Below are positions 49,530-59,732 of a stretch of DNA of 64,000 nucleotides, piece by piece. Within the stretch, counting starts at the first letter, position 1; each line of letters starts with the position of its first letter. This DNA comes from Aquabacter sp. L1I39 (GTDB lineage: Bacteria > Pseudomonadota > Alphaproteobacteria > Rhizobiales > Xanthobacteraceae): positions 1,079,388 to 1,143,387 of the forward strand of contig NZ_CP072392.1 in the NCBI RefSeq assembly GCF_017742835.1, read 5' to 3'. Both the position numbers and the translations under genes were made by a program. A model generated the notes under the pieces. It did no database searches. It saw nothing but the letters and a program-made list of their open reading frames with translations, and was not told where the DNA came from.

Positions 49530-50831
49530 TCAGGTGCCTCGCCCCTGGTCGCCACATGCTGCGCGCTCAAGATCCTCGCGGAATGTCGGATCGGCGATGG
49601 CGATGAGGCGGCGGACGCGCTCCTTGAGGGTCGCACCCCGCAGGTCTGCCACCCCATGCTCGGTCACCACCATGTCCGCGTCGGTCTTCGGCACGGTGAC
49701 GGTGGACAGGCGCGGCACGATGCGGCTGACCTTGCCGCCCCGGGCGGTGGACGGCAGGGCAATGATGCTGCGCCCGCCGGGACTTGCCATGGCGCCCCGC
49801 GCGAAATCCAGAAGACCACCCGTGCCGCCCACATAGGCGGCACCGGCCATTTCCGCATTGACTTGTCCGGCGAGATCCACCTCCAGGCCGGAATTGATGG
49901 CGAAGAGCCGGTTCAACGCGCCGAGCACATGGTGGCTATGGGTGTCGCGCGCCGGCCGCACCCGCACGGCGGGATTGGCATGGGCATGGGCACGCGCGAG
50001 CGCCCCGCCATAGATGGCATTGGTGACGGTGAGGCCGGTATCCCGGCCCTTCGCCGCATTGGTGACGATACCGGCCGAGATCAGCTCCACCAGTCCGTCT
50101 CCGATGACGCCGGAATGGATCCCCAGCTCCCTATGGCCGGAGAGCGCCGAGAGCACCGTATCGGGAATGGCCCCGATGCCGATCTGCAAGGTGGCGCCAT
50201 CCGGCACCAGGGCCGCTACCTGCCGGGCAATGGCCTGCGCCGTGGCGCCCATGGCGGAGCGCGGCACATCGAGGGGCGGGTGCTGCGCGGCGACCAGGAC
50301 GAGAGTGCCGATGATTCCCGGAAGAGCGGCATCATAGGTCCATGGGGTGTCCGGATTCACCTCTGCAATGACGAGGCGGGCATGGCGGGCGGCTTGTCCC
50401 GCATAGTCATTGACGAGGCCCAGGCTATAGCCTCCGCCCCCGCGGGGAGGCGCCAGTTGCAGCAGGACCACGTCGGCGCGCCAGTCCCCCGCCCCCACCG
50501 CCGCATCGAAGGCACTGTAATGGCTTGGCACCACATCCAGCAGGCCCGCCGCCCAGAGCCGCGCAGCCCCGGCCATGGCGCCGAAGCTGGAGAAGCGAAG
50601 CGGCGTGACGCGCACCGTCTCTGGCGTGAAGGTGCCGGACAATAGGGGACCGACAAAGACCTCCACAGGCGGTAGCGCCTCGGCCTGTGCCATCAGGCGG
50701 CGGGTCAAGGTCAGCGGCTCGGCCGGACCTTGACCGCACACGATCCGGTCGCCGGGACGCAGGAGCGCAGGAAAGTCGATGGCCGCGATGTCCCTCTCGT
50801 CGCGGGCCCGCCCCGCCAGGAGGCTGTCCAT
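49530..50831 (-). CDS. Acetyl-CoA hydrolase/transferase family protein
   Basis: A 433-residue protein of the acetyl-CoA hydrolase/4-hydroxybutyrate CoA-transferase family (LQIGIGAIPDTVLSAL, GDGLVELISAGIVTNAAKG, GVADLRGATLKERVRRLIAIADP). In class I transferases the segment near here reads HTEM with the catalytic Glu; here it reads LGIHSGVIGD with Gly241 instead, so mechanism or substrate may differ. It is the last gene of the long minus-strand island, 3 bp after the CitE-like lyase, and may act on the product acids or starting acid. It is convergent with dabA. Confidence 0.85.
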   Translation of the reverse strand: MDSLLAGRARDERDIAAIDFPALLRPGDRIVCGQGPAEPLTLTRRLMAQAEALPPVEVFVGPLLSGTFTPETVRVTPLRFSSFGAMAGAARLWAAGLLDVVPSHYSAFDAAVGAGDWRADVVLLQLAPPRGGGGYSLGLVNDYAGQAARHARLVIAEVNPDTPWTYDAALPGIIGTLVLVAAQHPPLDVPRSAMGATAQAIARQVAALVPDGATLQIGIGAIPDTVLSALSGHRELGIHSGVIGDGLVELISAGIVTNAAKGRDTGLTVTNAIYGGALARAHAHANPAVRVRPARDTHSHHVLGALNRLFAINSGLEVDLAGQVNAEMAGAAYVGGTGGLLDFARGAMASPGGRSIIALPSTARGGKVSRIVPRLSTVTVPKTDADMVVTEHGVADLRGATLKERVRRLIAIADPTFREDLERAACGDQGRGT

Positions 50832-50834
50832 GGC

Positions 50835-51671
50835 TCAACTGGCCAGGACCGGCCGGGACAGGCGCGCTGCCCGGTCGAGGATGGCGGCGGCCTGGGCGAT
50901 CATGGGCCGGTCCACCAGCTTGCCTTCCACGGTGATGGCCCCGTGGGCGCCCTGCATCGCCGCCATCACCCGATTGGCCCAGTCGATCTCCTTCTCATCT
51001 GGAGAGAAGCCCGCATTCACCGCCGCCACCTGGCTCGGATGAATGCACAACTTGCCGCCGAAGCCGAAGCGCCGGGCGTGGCGGATATCAGCCTCGAGCG
51101 CCACACCATCCTGCACGGCAAGGGTCACGCCTTCCACCGGCGGCGGCAGCCCGGCGCCGCGGGAGACCACCACCAGCTCGGTTCGAATGGCATCGAGTTC
51201 CACCCCGAGGCCACCCATGCCGGTCTCGGCGCAGAAATCCACCGAGCCGAAGGCGAGCCGCGACAAGCCCGGCACGTGCACCAGCCGGCGCAGGTCCAGA
51301 TAGCCGCGAATGGTCTCCATGAGCGCCACCAAAGGCCGCTCCGCGGGCAGGTGCGCCCGCACCGAAGCGATGGCCTCGGCCGTGTCGGCCTTGGGCAGCA
51401 TGAGCCCGGCCAGGTTCGGCTTGCCAGCCAGCGCCCGCAAATCGTCTTCATGCCAGGGCGTTTCGGCCGCATTCACCCGTACCATGACGGGACGGGCCTC
51501 AGCGCTTTCCAGCCAGTCGGCCAAGCGGTGGCGGGCGGCCACCTTGGCGTCTGGCTGAACCGCGTCCTCCAGATCGATCACCACAAGGTCCGCCCCGGTG
51601 GCGAGCGCTTTGGCGAAGCGCTCGGGCCGATCGGCGGGGACGAAGAGGAAGCTGCGTTCGGTGCTGGTCAT
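50835..51671 (-). CDS. CitE-like CoA-ester lyase (HpcH/HpaI family)
   Basis: A 278-residue lyase (LVVIDLEDAVQPDAKVAARH, MVRVNAAETPWHEDDLRAL, LMLPKADTAEAI, LVALMETIRGYLDLR, LAFGSVDFCAETG, GFGGKLCIHPSQV). Mg-binding Glu and Asp residues and the CoA-binding Arg are in the expected motifs. In an island with MaoC hydratase and CoA-transferases it is a candidate citramalyl-CoA or beta-methylmalyl-CoA lyase. It lies 22 bp downstream of the acyl-CoA dehydrogenase gene. Confidence 0.9.
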   Translation of the reverse strand: MTSTERSFLFVPADRPERFAKALATGADLVVIDLEDAVQPDAKVAARHRLADWLESAEARPVMVRVNAAETPWHEDDLRALAGKPNLAGLMLPKADTAEAIASVRAHLPAERPLVALMETIRGYLDLRRLVHVPGLSRLAFGSVDFCAETGMGGLGVELDAIRTELVVVSRGAGLPPPVEGVTLAVQDGVALEADIRHARRFGFGGKLCIHPSQVAAVNAGFSPDEKEIDWANRVMAAMQGAHGAITVEGKLVDRPMIAQAAAILDRAARLSRPVLAS

Positions 51672-51693
51672 GGTCGTACCGCGCCTCCCTCGC

Positions 51694-52860
51694 TCACACT
51701 GGATTGCGGGCGATCAACTGGCGGGCAATGATGATGCGCTGCATCTCATTGGTGCCCTCGCCGATGACGAGAAGGGGCGCGTCGCGATAAAGCCGCTCCA
51801 CATTGTATTCGCGCGAATAGCCATAGCCGCCATGAATGCGCAGGGCCTCCTGGCTATTGGTCAAGGCCGCCTCGGTGGCGAAATACTTCGCCATGCCCGC
51901 CTCCATGTCGCACCGCTCACCGCGATCGAACTTCTCAGCCGCCTTCTCGGTGAGAAGCCGGGCCGCCTCGGTGCGGGTCACCATTTCACCGAGCTTGAGC
52001 TGGATGGCCTGGTGTTCGCAGATGGGTTTGCCGAAGGTCTTGCGCACCTGGGAATAGGACACGGATTCGTCCAGCGCCGCCTGCGCCACGCCCACACCGC
52101 GCGCGGCCACATTGATGCGCCCCAATTCCAGCCCCCCCAGCACCTGCTGGAGGCCCTGCCCCTCCACGCCGCCGATGAGCCGGTCCGCCGGGACCTTGTA
52201 ATCCTCGAACACCAATTCGCAGGTATCGATGCCACGATAGCCGAGCTTCTCGAGCTTACGGGCCACCTTAAAGCCTGGTCCCTTCTCGGCGATGAGAAGG
52301 CTCATGCCCTTGTGGCGAGGCGTGGCGGCAGGGTCGGTCTTCACCAACAAGGCGATGGTGTTGCCGTACATGGAATTGGTGATCCAGGTCTTGGCCCCGT
52401 TCACCACATAGGTGTCGCCCTCGCGCCGGGCGAGCGTGCGGATGGCCTGCAAGTCCGTGCCGCAATCGGGCTCGGTGAGACCGATGCCGCCGCGCAGTTC
52501 GCCGGTGGCAAAGCGCGGGAGATAGTGTTGCTTCTGCTCCTCTGTCCCACAGCGCTGCACGGCATTGGCCATGATGAGGTGCGAGTTGATAATGCCCGAC
52601 ACCGACATCCACACCGAGGAAATCCGCTCGATGATCTTGGCATAGGTGACGGTGGAGAGGCCGAGGCCACCATATTCGGGCTTGATGGTGCAGCCGAACA
52701 GGCCAAGATCCTTCATCTTCTCGACGATTTCGGCAGGATACTCGTCCTTGGCCTCAAGGTCGTGCGCCACAGGGCGCACTTCGGTCTCCAGGAAGCGGTC
52801 AATGCTCTGGAGGATGAGGGTCTCGTCCTCGTTGGGGAGAGCGGGGGCGTGCATGTTCAT
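51694..52860 (-). CDS. Acyl-CoA dehydrogenase
   Basis: A 388-residue flavoenzyme with GIGLTEPDCGTDLQAIRT, SYSQVRKTFGKPICEHQAIQ, RIHGGYGYSREYNVERLYRDA and the catalytic-base motif IGEGTNEMQ (Glu retained). The short-chain type layout and neighbours (MaoC hydratase, CitE-like lyase, dicarboxylate-type CoA-transferases) make a methylsuccinyl-CoA or glutaryl/isobutyryl-type substrate plausible, but this is inference. It lies 33 bp downstream of the MaoC gene. Confidence 0.92.
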   Translation of the reverse strand: MNMHAPALPNEDETLILQSIDRFLETEVRPVAHDLEAKDEYPAEIVEKMKDLGLFGCTIKPEYGGLGLSTVTYAKIIERISSVWMSVSGIINSHLIMANAVQRCGTEEQKQHYLPRFATGELRGGIGLTEPDCGTDLQAIRTLARREGDTYVVNGAKTWITNSMYGNTIALLVKTDPAATPRHKGMSLLIAEKGPGFKVARKLEKLGYRGIDTCELVFEDYKVPADRLIGGVEGQGLQQVLGGLELGRINVAARGVGVAQAALDESVSYSQVRKTFGKPICEHQAIQLKLGEMVTRTEAARLLTEKAAEKFDRGERCDMEAGMAKYFATEAALTNSQEALRIHGGYGYSREYNVERLYRDAPLLVIGEGTNEMQRIIIARQLIARNPV

Positions 52861-52893
52861 GGCTGCGGTCTTTCTGTCTCGGGATCGGGCGCG

Positions 52894-53400
52894 TCAGGCA
52901 TCGCCCACGCCGTGGCCGCGCTTGGGCACCAGCGCACTGCGGATGAAGTTCATCACTGGCGCGCCATCCTGCTTGAAGGCGCGGGTCTGCACGGTGACGA
53001 TTCCCTGGGTGGGCCGGGACTTGGATTCCCGCTTCTCCAGCACTTCGGATTCCGCGTAGAGCGTGTCGCCAGGGAAGACGGGGCCGGTGAGATTGATCTC
53101 CTTCCAGCCCAGGTTCGCGATGGCCTTGCCGCTCACGTCGTTCACGGTCATGCCCAGCACCACGGCGAGGCTGAGGCCACTATTGACCAGAGGCTTTCCG
53201 AATTCGCTCTTCTCGGCGAACGCGCGATCGCAGTGCATAGGGTGGAAATTCATGGTCATGAGAGAGAAATTGATGTTGTCGCTTTCCGTAATGGTCCGGC
53301 CAGGGCGATGTTCATAGATTTCACCCACCACGAACTCCTCGAAATATCGACCGAACGGGGTGGGGATTCGCTTCTTGGTCTCGATAACTGCCAGTGACAT
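52894..53400 (-). CDS. MaoC-family (R)-specific enoyl-CoA hydratase
   Basis: A 168-residue hotdog hydratase. GRTITESDNINFSLMTMNFHPMH carries the Asp-x4-His-type hydratase motif (D and H of the active site), and FPGDTLYAESEVLEKRESKS is typical of the mesaconyl-CoA/itaconyl-CoA hydratase-like MaoC branch. It would hydrate the product of the adjacent acyl-CoA dehydrogenase, giving the substrate for the CitE-like lyase. GGAGACGACAC precedes the ATG. Confidence 0.9.
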   Translation of the reverse strand: MSLAVIETKKRIPTPFGRYFEEFVVGEIYEHRPGRTITESDNINFSLMTMNFHPMHCDRAFAEKSEFGKPLVNSGLSLAVVLGMTVNDVSGKAIANLGWKEINLTGPVFPGDTLYAESEVLEKRESKSRPTQGIVTVQTRAFKQDGAPVMNFIRSALVPKRGHGVGDA

Positions 53401-53445
53401 GTGTCGTCTCCTTGCTTGAAGGCCGCTTGATGGGGAGCGAAGCGG

Positions 53446-54151
53446 CTAATCCGTGTGGAAGGTGCAGAAGGCCGAGACAGGCTCGCGTCCGGTGCGCAGG
53501 GCGTTGGCGGGCTCGGTGGGATCCTCGTGCCCGAGCGCCATGCCGGCGATGATGATCTTCGTATCGGGGATGGCGAGGTGCCGGCGCACGATGGGCGGAT
53601 AATTGCCGATGGCGGCCAACGGGCAAGTGTGGAGCCCATGGCCGCGGGCGAGCACCATCACGTTCTCCATGAACATGCCCATGTCGATCCAGCTGCCGGG
53701 GTTGAGGTCGTTGTCGAGGGTGAAAACCACCCCCACCGGCGCGCCAAAGAAGCTGTAATTCTTCGCCCGCTGCCGCTGGCCGGCCTCATGGTCGCCGCGC
53801 GCCACGCCGGTGAGGGCGTAGAGCGACCAACCGGTCTGTCGCCGCCGCTCGATATAAGGCGAGCGCCAATTGGTGGGGTAGTAGCGATAGTCCGGCGCCT
53901 CCGGCGCGCCCGCGAGAAACGCGGCGGTCAGTTCCTCAGTGAGCGCTCGCAGCGGCCCGCCTGTGAGCACATGAAGGGACCAGGGCTGGATGTTGCTGCC
54001 ACTGGGTGCTCGGCTCGCGGCAGCGAGAATGCGCTCCACCAGTTGCAGGTCCACAGGATCGGGACGGAAGCCGCGCACGGAGCGACGGGACGTGACGGCG
54101 GCCTCGACCGTCTCGGCGGCGGAAGGCGGGGTGAAAGGCATGCGGGCGGTC

Positions 54152-54159
<8 letters not shown>
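53446..54159 (-). CDS. Nitroreductase-family flavoprotein
   Basis: A 237-residue FMN-dependent oxidoreductase of the nitroreductase fold (VTSRRSVRGFRPDPVDL, ILAAASRAPSGSNIQPWSLHVLTG, SWIDMGMFMENVMVLARGHGLHTCPLAAI, GMALGHEDPTEPANALRTGREP). The natural substrate is unknown; members reduce nitroaromatics, quinones or enones. Its start overlaps the livF end by 8 bp, so it belongs to the island and may act on an unsaturated intermediate. Confidence 0.9.
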
Positions 54160-54939
<780 letters not shown>

Positions 54940-54943
<4 letters not shown>

Positions 54944-55914
54944 TGAACCGTTTCCCTGCAGCTGGCGGGGGCAATGGCGGGCGGCGCCAGGGACGCCCGC
55001 TGGGTGGCGCGGGTGCCCCAGCGGGCCACATGGCTTGTGGGGGCGAGGCCGAGAAGGCCAGCTGTCCGCTCCGCTGCGGCGAGGACCTCGGTGAGATCCA
55101 AGCCGGGATCAATGCCGCAGGCGGTGAGCAGGTGGACCAAATCCTCGGTGGGATAGTTTCCTGGCGGGAGTTCGGCGTCCGGCATGGCGATGCCGCCGCC
55201 GATGCCGCAGAGAGCGCCCTCGATCCATGTGACTCCGGACGAGAGCGCCGCCAGGATGTTGGCGGGAGCAAAGCCCGCGCGGTCATGCACGTGATAGCCG
55301 AAGACGCAGTCGGGAAAGGCGCGCCCGAGGCGGGCGAACAGCCGCCCCACATGGACCGGATCCTCCATGCCCACCGAGCCAGCCAGATAGAGGCGCCTTA
55401 TGCCGACCCCATGGAGCCGCTCAACGGCGCGCATCACCTCGTCTTCCGGGATCTCCCCCTCATAGGGGCACCAGAAGGCCATGCCCAGCGCCATGACGAA
55501 GCGCTTGCCCGCCTCCTGCGCCAGGTCGAAGGCACGCACAGCCTCATCCAGGGCCTGTTCAAGGCTCATATTCTGGTTCTTGCGGCTATAGGTCCGGCTG
55601 ATGGTGGCAAGGCCGAGAATCTCGTCCACCCCAGCCGCCACCGCGCGCCGCGCGCCTTTCAGGTTTGGCGCCAGCGCCCGATAAAGGGTGCCCGGCCGGC
55701 GTCGGATGCCCGCCATCACCGCTTCCGCATCCGCAAGGCTTGGGATGGCGCGGGGATGGGCGAATGCGGTCACCTCAATGACAGGAAATCCCGCCTCCGA
55801 CAGAAGATCCACCAGCGCGATCTTGGCCCGTGTGTCCACGGCGCGCGGGAAGCTCTGAAGACCGTCGCGCGGCGAGACTTCGACGATATCCACGCGGGGC
55901 GGCAAGGTGAGCAT
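54940..55914 (-). CDS. HMG-CoA lyase-like DRE-TIM metallolyase
   Basis: A 324-residue TIM-barrel lyase with the metal-site motifs EVSPRDGLQ, FGYHVHDRAG (His-x-His) and PPGNYPTEDLVHLL (Asn). True HMG-CoA lyases carry a catalytic Cys in GLGGCPYAPGA; here the loop reads GIGGGIAMPDAELPPGN with Gly241 at the Cys position. So it is a family member with probable retro-Claisen/aldol function but perhaps another substrate. It is inserted between livG and livF, overlapping livF and 9 bp after livG's end, evidence that transport and cleavage belong to one pathway. Confidence 0.86.
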
Positions 55915-55923
55915 GGCCGCACC

Positions 55924-56634
55924 TCAGAAATAGGCTGCAAGGACGGCGGGGTCCTCGCGCACCTCTTGCGGCCGGCCATGGGCAATGACGCGCCCCTCGG
56001 CCAGCACATAGACCTGGTCGCAGATGTCGAGGACGATGCGCATCTCGTGATCGATGAAGAAGAGCGTCACGCCCCGCTCCCGCAGCCGCACCAGATGGGC
56101 CACGATCTGGTTCTGAAGCCGCGGATTGATGCCCGCGAACGGCTCGTCCAGGAGCAGGAGGGTCGGCGCCATCATGAGCGCGCGGGCAATTTCCACCAGC
56201 TTGCGCTGGCCGTAAGAGAGCTCCGCACCCCAGCTGTCGCGCAACCGCGTGATTTCCAGCAATTCCAGCAGGTTCAGGGCTCGATCCACCGCCGCCGCGT
56301 CGTCGAGGCCGTGGGCGACGGCGACGAGGTTTTCCAGCACGGTCATCTCGGCAAAGACGCGGCTGATCTGGAACGTGCGCCCCACGCCCGCCCGGCAGAT
56401 GCGGGCAGGCGTGGCACGGGTGACGTCGCAACCATCCAGCAGGACGTGCCCGGCATCGGGCGCCAGGGCGCCCGCCACCATGTTGAACAGCGTAGACTTT
56501 CCCGACCCGTTGGGGCCGATGACGCCGGTGATGGAACCCGCCGGCACCGCAAGGCTAGCGCCATCGAGCGCCACCCGCCCGCCGAAGCGTTTGCAGAGGC
56601 CCCGGACCTCCAGCTTGTTTGCGATCTCAGCCAA
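55924..56634 (-). CDS. livG: Branched-chain amino acid-type ABC ATPase LivG
   Basis: A 236-residue ABC ATPase with Walker A IGPNGSGKST, signature ELSYGQRKLVEIARAL, Walker B LLLLDEPFAGINP and H-loop FFIDHEMRIV. A TTG start at 56634 is inferred: it overlaps the livM end, has GGAG about 10 bp upstream and gives the normal family N-terminus; a longer in-frame ATG at 56739 lies deep in livM. Confidence 0.92.
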   Translation of the reverse strand: MAEIANKLEVRGLCKRFGGRVALDGASLAVPAGSITGVIGPNGSGKSTLFNMVAGALAPDAGHVLLDGCDVTRATPARICRAGVGRTFQISRVFAEMTVLENLVAVAHGLDDAAAVDRALNLLELLEITRLRDSWGAELSYGQRKLVEIARALMMAPTLLLLDEPFAGINPRLQNQIVAHLVRLRERGVTLFFIDHEMRIVLDICDQVYVLAEGRVIAHGRPQEVREDPAVLAAYF

Positions 56635-57604
56635 GGGCGATCTCCGTGCGCAGGCCGGCGGAGCGGCGGGCCACAAGGCGGCGCAATCCCTCGCGGCCGA
56701 CGGGGAACAGGCTGCTGCGGCGACGGGCAAGGCCGGCAATGCCGCGCGGCATGAACAGGATGGCCAAGAGGATCACGCCCCCCACCAGCATCAGGTAGAT
56801 TTCCGGAAAGCGGGACCAGAGCAGTTCGTTGATGACCGACATGGTCAGCGCCCCGACCAGCGGTCCAAACACCGTGCCAAGGCCCCCCAGCAGCACCATG
56901 GAAATGGTGGTCAGCTCGGTCATGGGCGCAAAGGCGGTGGCCGGGTCGATGAAGGCAAGATAGGTGGCATAGAGGGAGCCGGCAGCCGCCGGCGCGACCG
57001 CCGAGGCGGCGAAGATGCCGATCTTCAGGCGGCTGGTGCGAATGCCCATGGCCTCGGCGGCTGTCTCATCTTCGCGGATGGCAAGCAATTGCAGGCCGAG
57101 TCGCGAATTGTCGAGCCGCCAGGTGAGGAAGAGAAGGCCCACCGCAAGGACGGCAAAGGCAGCATAGACCTGCTTCAGGTCGGAGAGCGGGGTGAGATAG
57201 AGACCCGTGCCGCCATCGGTGATGCCGTCAAAGCCGAGGGCGAAGCTCTCAAACACCCGCGCCATGCCGAACATGCCGATGGCGAAGAAGGGCCCCCGAA
57301 GGCGCAGCATGGCAAAGCCGAGCGGCAGAGCCAGAAGGAGCCCGCTGGCGCCGGCGACGACGGCGGCCAGAAGCCAATTCCAGCCCGCCCCCATGCCCAG
57401 GGCACCCACATAGGCACCGAAGCCGAAGAAGGCCACCTGACCGAAATGGGTATAGCCCGCATAGCCGCCGATGAGATTCCATGAATAGGCGAGTGCGGTG
57501 AACATCAGAAGCTGCACACCGAAGGACAGGGCATAGTCACTGCCGACAAAAGGCAGGACGAGCGCCGCCAGCGCGGCGAAGGCGATCAAAGCCAGCGATC
57601 TCAT
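56627..57604 (-). CDS. livM: Branched-chain amino acid-type ABC permease LivM
   Basis: A 325-residue permease with about nine hydrophobic segments and LivM signatures (GYAGYTHFGQVAFFGFGAYVG, LLAIREDETAAEAMGI, VLLGGLGTVFGPLVGAL). The ATG at 57604 overlaps the livH stop (ATGA), fixing the start. The C-terminal tail after about residue 295 is basic and cytoplasmic. It forms the membrane channel with LivH. Confidence 0.93.
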   Translation of the reverse strand: MRSLALIAFAALAALVLPFVGSDYALSFGVQLLMFTALAYSWNLIGGYAGYTHFGQVAFFGFGAYVGALGMGAGWNWLLAAVVAGASGLLLALPLGFAMLRLRGPFFAIGMFGMARVFESFALGFDGITDGGTGLYLTPLSDLKQVYAAFAVLAVGLLFLTWRLDNSRLGLQLLAIREDETAAEAMGIRTSRLKIGIFAASAVAPAAAGSLYATYLAFIDPATAFAPMTELTTISMVLLGGLGTVFGPLVGALTMSVINELLWSRFPEIYLMLVGGVILLAILFMPRGIAGLARRRSSLFPVGREGLRRLVARRSAGLRTEIALG

Positions 57605-58464
57605 ACGCGCATCCCCACGCCGAGCAGGCCGCGCGGCCGGATGAGCAGCGCTGCGAGCATGATGAGAAACAGGAGAGCCGAGCCGATGACCGGACCGACC
57701 ACGTAGCTGCCGAACACCTCGACGACGCCGAGCAGGATCGCGGCCATCAGCGCGCCGGGATAGCTGCCCATGCCGCCGACGATGATGACGGCGAAGGCCT
57801 TGATCATGAACCGGGATCCCAGTTGCGGATCGGAGGCGAAGGCCGGCGCCAGCAGCACGCCGGCAAGCCCCGCCATGGCCGATCCCAGCGCGAACGTGGC
57901 CGTGCGCACGCGCTCGATGGAGATGCCGGAAATGGTGGCCAGCTCTGGCGCTTGCGCCACCGAACGGATGGCACGCCCGAACCGCGTGGCGGAGAGGAAC
58001 CACCAGACCCCGAGGCTGACGGCCAGCGCCCCGGCAAAGGCGACGAGGCGGGAGAGCGAGACATCCACACCCAGCACCCGCACGGACCCGCCCAACACCC
58101 CGGGCAGGCCGCGATAGCCGCCTCCCCAGATGAGGATCGACAGGTTCACCAGGATGGTGGAGAGGGCGAAGGTGGCGAGCAGCGACATGATCATCGGCCC
58201 GTCCACCAGGCGCCGCAGGATCACGCGCTGGAAGGCAAAACCCATCAGGGCGGTGAGCAATGGGACCACGACGATGGCCACCGCGAAGGGCAAATGCGCC
58301 CCCGCCACCAGCGACACGGTGGTGAGCGCGCCCACCGCCATGAACTCGCCATGGGCGAAATTGACCACCCGCATGACGCCGAAGATGAGATTGAGGCCGC
58401 AGGCCATGAGGGCATAGAGGCCGCCCAGCAGCACACCGCCCACCAGGAGCTCGAGCACCGGCAT
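57601..58464 (-). CDS. livH: Branched-chain amino acid-type ABC permease LivH
   Basis: A 287-residue permease (ACGLNLIFGVMRVVNFAHGEFMAVGA, FAVIIVGGMGSYPGALMAAILLGV, IRPRGLLG). The ATG at 58464 overlaps the stop of the upstream CoA-transferase gene by one base; a longer in-frame start lies inside that gene. Substrate unknown; the catabolic neighbours suggest an organic acid rather than an amino acid. Confidence 0.93.
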   Translation of the reverse strand: MPVLELLVGGVLLGGLYALMACGLNLIFGVMRVVNFAHGEFMAVGALTTVSLVAGAHLPFAVAIVVVPLLTALMGFAFQRVILRRLVDGPMIMSLLATFALSTILVNLSILIWGGGYRGLPGVLGGSVRVLGVDVSLSRLVAFAGALAVSLGVWWFLSATRFGRAIRSVAQAPELATISGISIERVRTATFALGSAMAGLAGVLLAPAFASDPQLGSRFMIKAFAVIIVGGMGSYPGALMAAILLGVVEVFGSYVVGPVIGSALLFLIMLAALLIRPRGLLGVGMRV

Positions 58465-59696
58465 CAGATCACTCCCCGTGCCATGAGAGCCGCGCGCGCG
58501 TCGGCCGGAAGGCCCAGCATGTCGCCCCACACGCGGCCATTGTCCGCGCCGAGTGATGGTCCCAGATGATCGATGCCCCCGGGCGTCCCCACGAGGCGCG
58601 GGACCACGTTGGGCACCGCGTGACGGCCGGCCCGGGGATCGTCCACGAAGGCGATGTTGCCGCGCGCCCGGAACTGGGGATCCTCGAAGATCTCGTCAAT
58701 GGAATGCACCGGGCCGCATGGCACTTCATACTGCCCGCACAGATCGATGACCTCCTGGCGCGCATGGGCCAGCGTCCATTTCGTCACTACCGCATCCACC
58801 TCGGCGCGGTCACGCTCGCGGGCGGCGAGCGGCCCCCAATGGTCGGGCGCCGCCAACTCCGGCTCGCCCATGGCTTGCGCGAGGCGGGCGAAGATCTTGT
58901 CGCCAGTGCATGCGATGGCCACCCAGCGCCCGTCTCCGGTGGGATAGTGGCTATGGGGCACCACATTCACCGTGCCCGGCCCCATGCGCTCGCGCACATA
59001 GCCAAAGGCGTGATAGGCGCCGGCCAATTCGTCGAGGATGCGGAAGATGGGCTCGTAGAGACCGATATCCACCACCTGTCCGCGCCCGCTCTTGTCCCGC
59101 GAGCGCAAGGCCAGGAGCGCGCCATAGGCGCCGTAAAGACCCGCCAGATAATCGGCGATGGTGGCCGAGCCTGGCGTTACCGGCGCCCGGTCAGGATAGC
59201 CGGCGAGGAAGGACAGGCCGCCAAAGGCATTGCCAATGCGGCCGAACCCAGGTTTGCGGCTATAGGGGCCGGTCTGGCCGTAGCCGGAAATGCGCACCAT
59301 GACGAGGCGCGGATTGATGGCGGAGAGCACGTCATAGCCGAGCCCCCAGCCTTCCATGGTGCCGGGCTGGAAATTCTCCACCAGAACGTCGGCGGTGGCC
59401 ACCAGTTGCTTCAGCAGCTCAGCCCCCTCTGGCTTGCGCAGATCCAGCGTGGCGCTGAGACGATTGCGGGCCTCGGAGAGATAGGGAAGGCTATCGCCGC
59501 ACGGGGTCAGCGAGCCGAAGCGGCGCAGGGCATCGCCCACGCCTGGCAGTTCCAGCTTGATGACCTCGGCACCGAACTCGGCCATCTGTGTCGCGCAGAA
59601 GGGGCCGGCGATGAAATTGGCCACCTCGACCACGCGAATGCCGGCGAGGGGGCGTTCGGGCTGCGTTTCAGTATGGGCCGTTTGAGCATGAGCCAT
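58464..59696 (-). CDS. Type III (CaiB/BaiF) CoA-transferase
   Basis: A 410-residue family III CoA-transferase (IRVVEVANFIAGPFCATQMAEFGAEVIKLE, NFQPGTMEGWGLGYD, TIADYLAGLYGAYGALLAL). The catalytic Asp is retained in TIADYLAG. These enzymes move CoA between acyl-CoA (often succinyl-CoA) and a free acid via an aspartyl anhydride. It lies between livK and livH in the transporter operon, so it probably activates the imported acid. Confidence 0.93.
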   Translation of the reverse strand: MAHAQTAHTETQPERPLAGIRVVEVANFIAGPFCATQMAEFGAEVIKLELPGVGDALRRFGSLTPCGDSLPYLSEARNRLSATLDLRKPEGAELLKQLVATADVLVENFQPGTMEGWGLGYDVLSAINPRLVMVRISGYGQTGPYSRKPGFGRIGNAFGGLSFLAGYPDRAPVTPGSATIADYLAGLYGAYGALLALRSRDKSGRGQVVDIGLYEPIFRILDELAGAYHAFGYVRERMGPGTVNVVPHSHYPTGDGRWVAIACTGDKIFARLAQAMGEPELAAPDHWGPLAARERDRAEVDAVVTKWTLAHARQEVIDLCGQYEVPCGPVHSIDEIFEDPQFRARGNIAFVDDPRAGRHAVPNVVPRLVGTPGGIDHLGPSLGADNGRVWGDMLGLPADARAALMARGVI

Positions 59697-59732
59697 GTCA
59701 GCGCTCCCGCTTGAAGGGGCCGAAGGGCGAGG

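Noticed and set aside
51598..53397. A 599-codon plus-strand open frame opposite the acyl-CoA dehydrogenase and MaoC genes
   Set aside because: The opposite strand encodes clear enzymes with active-site motifs; the plus frame shows no domain and typical shadow repeats of LG, HR and GD.
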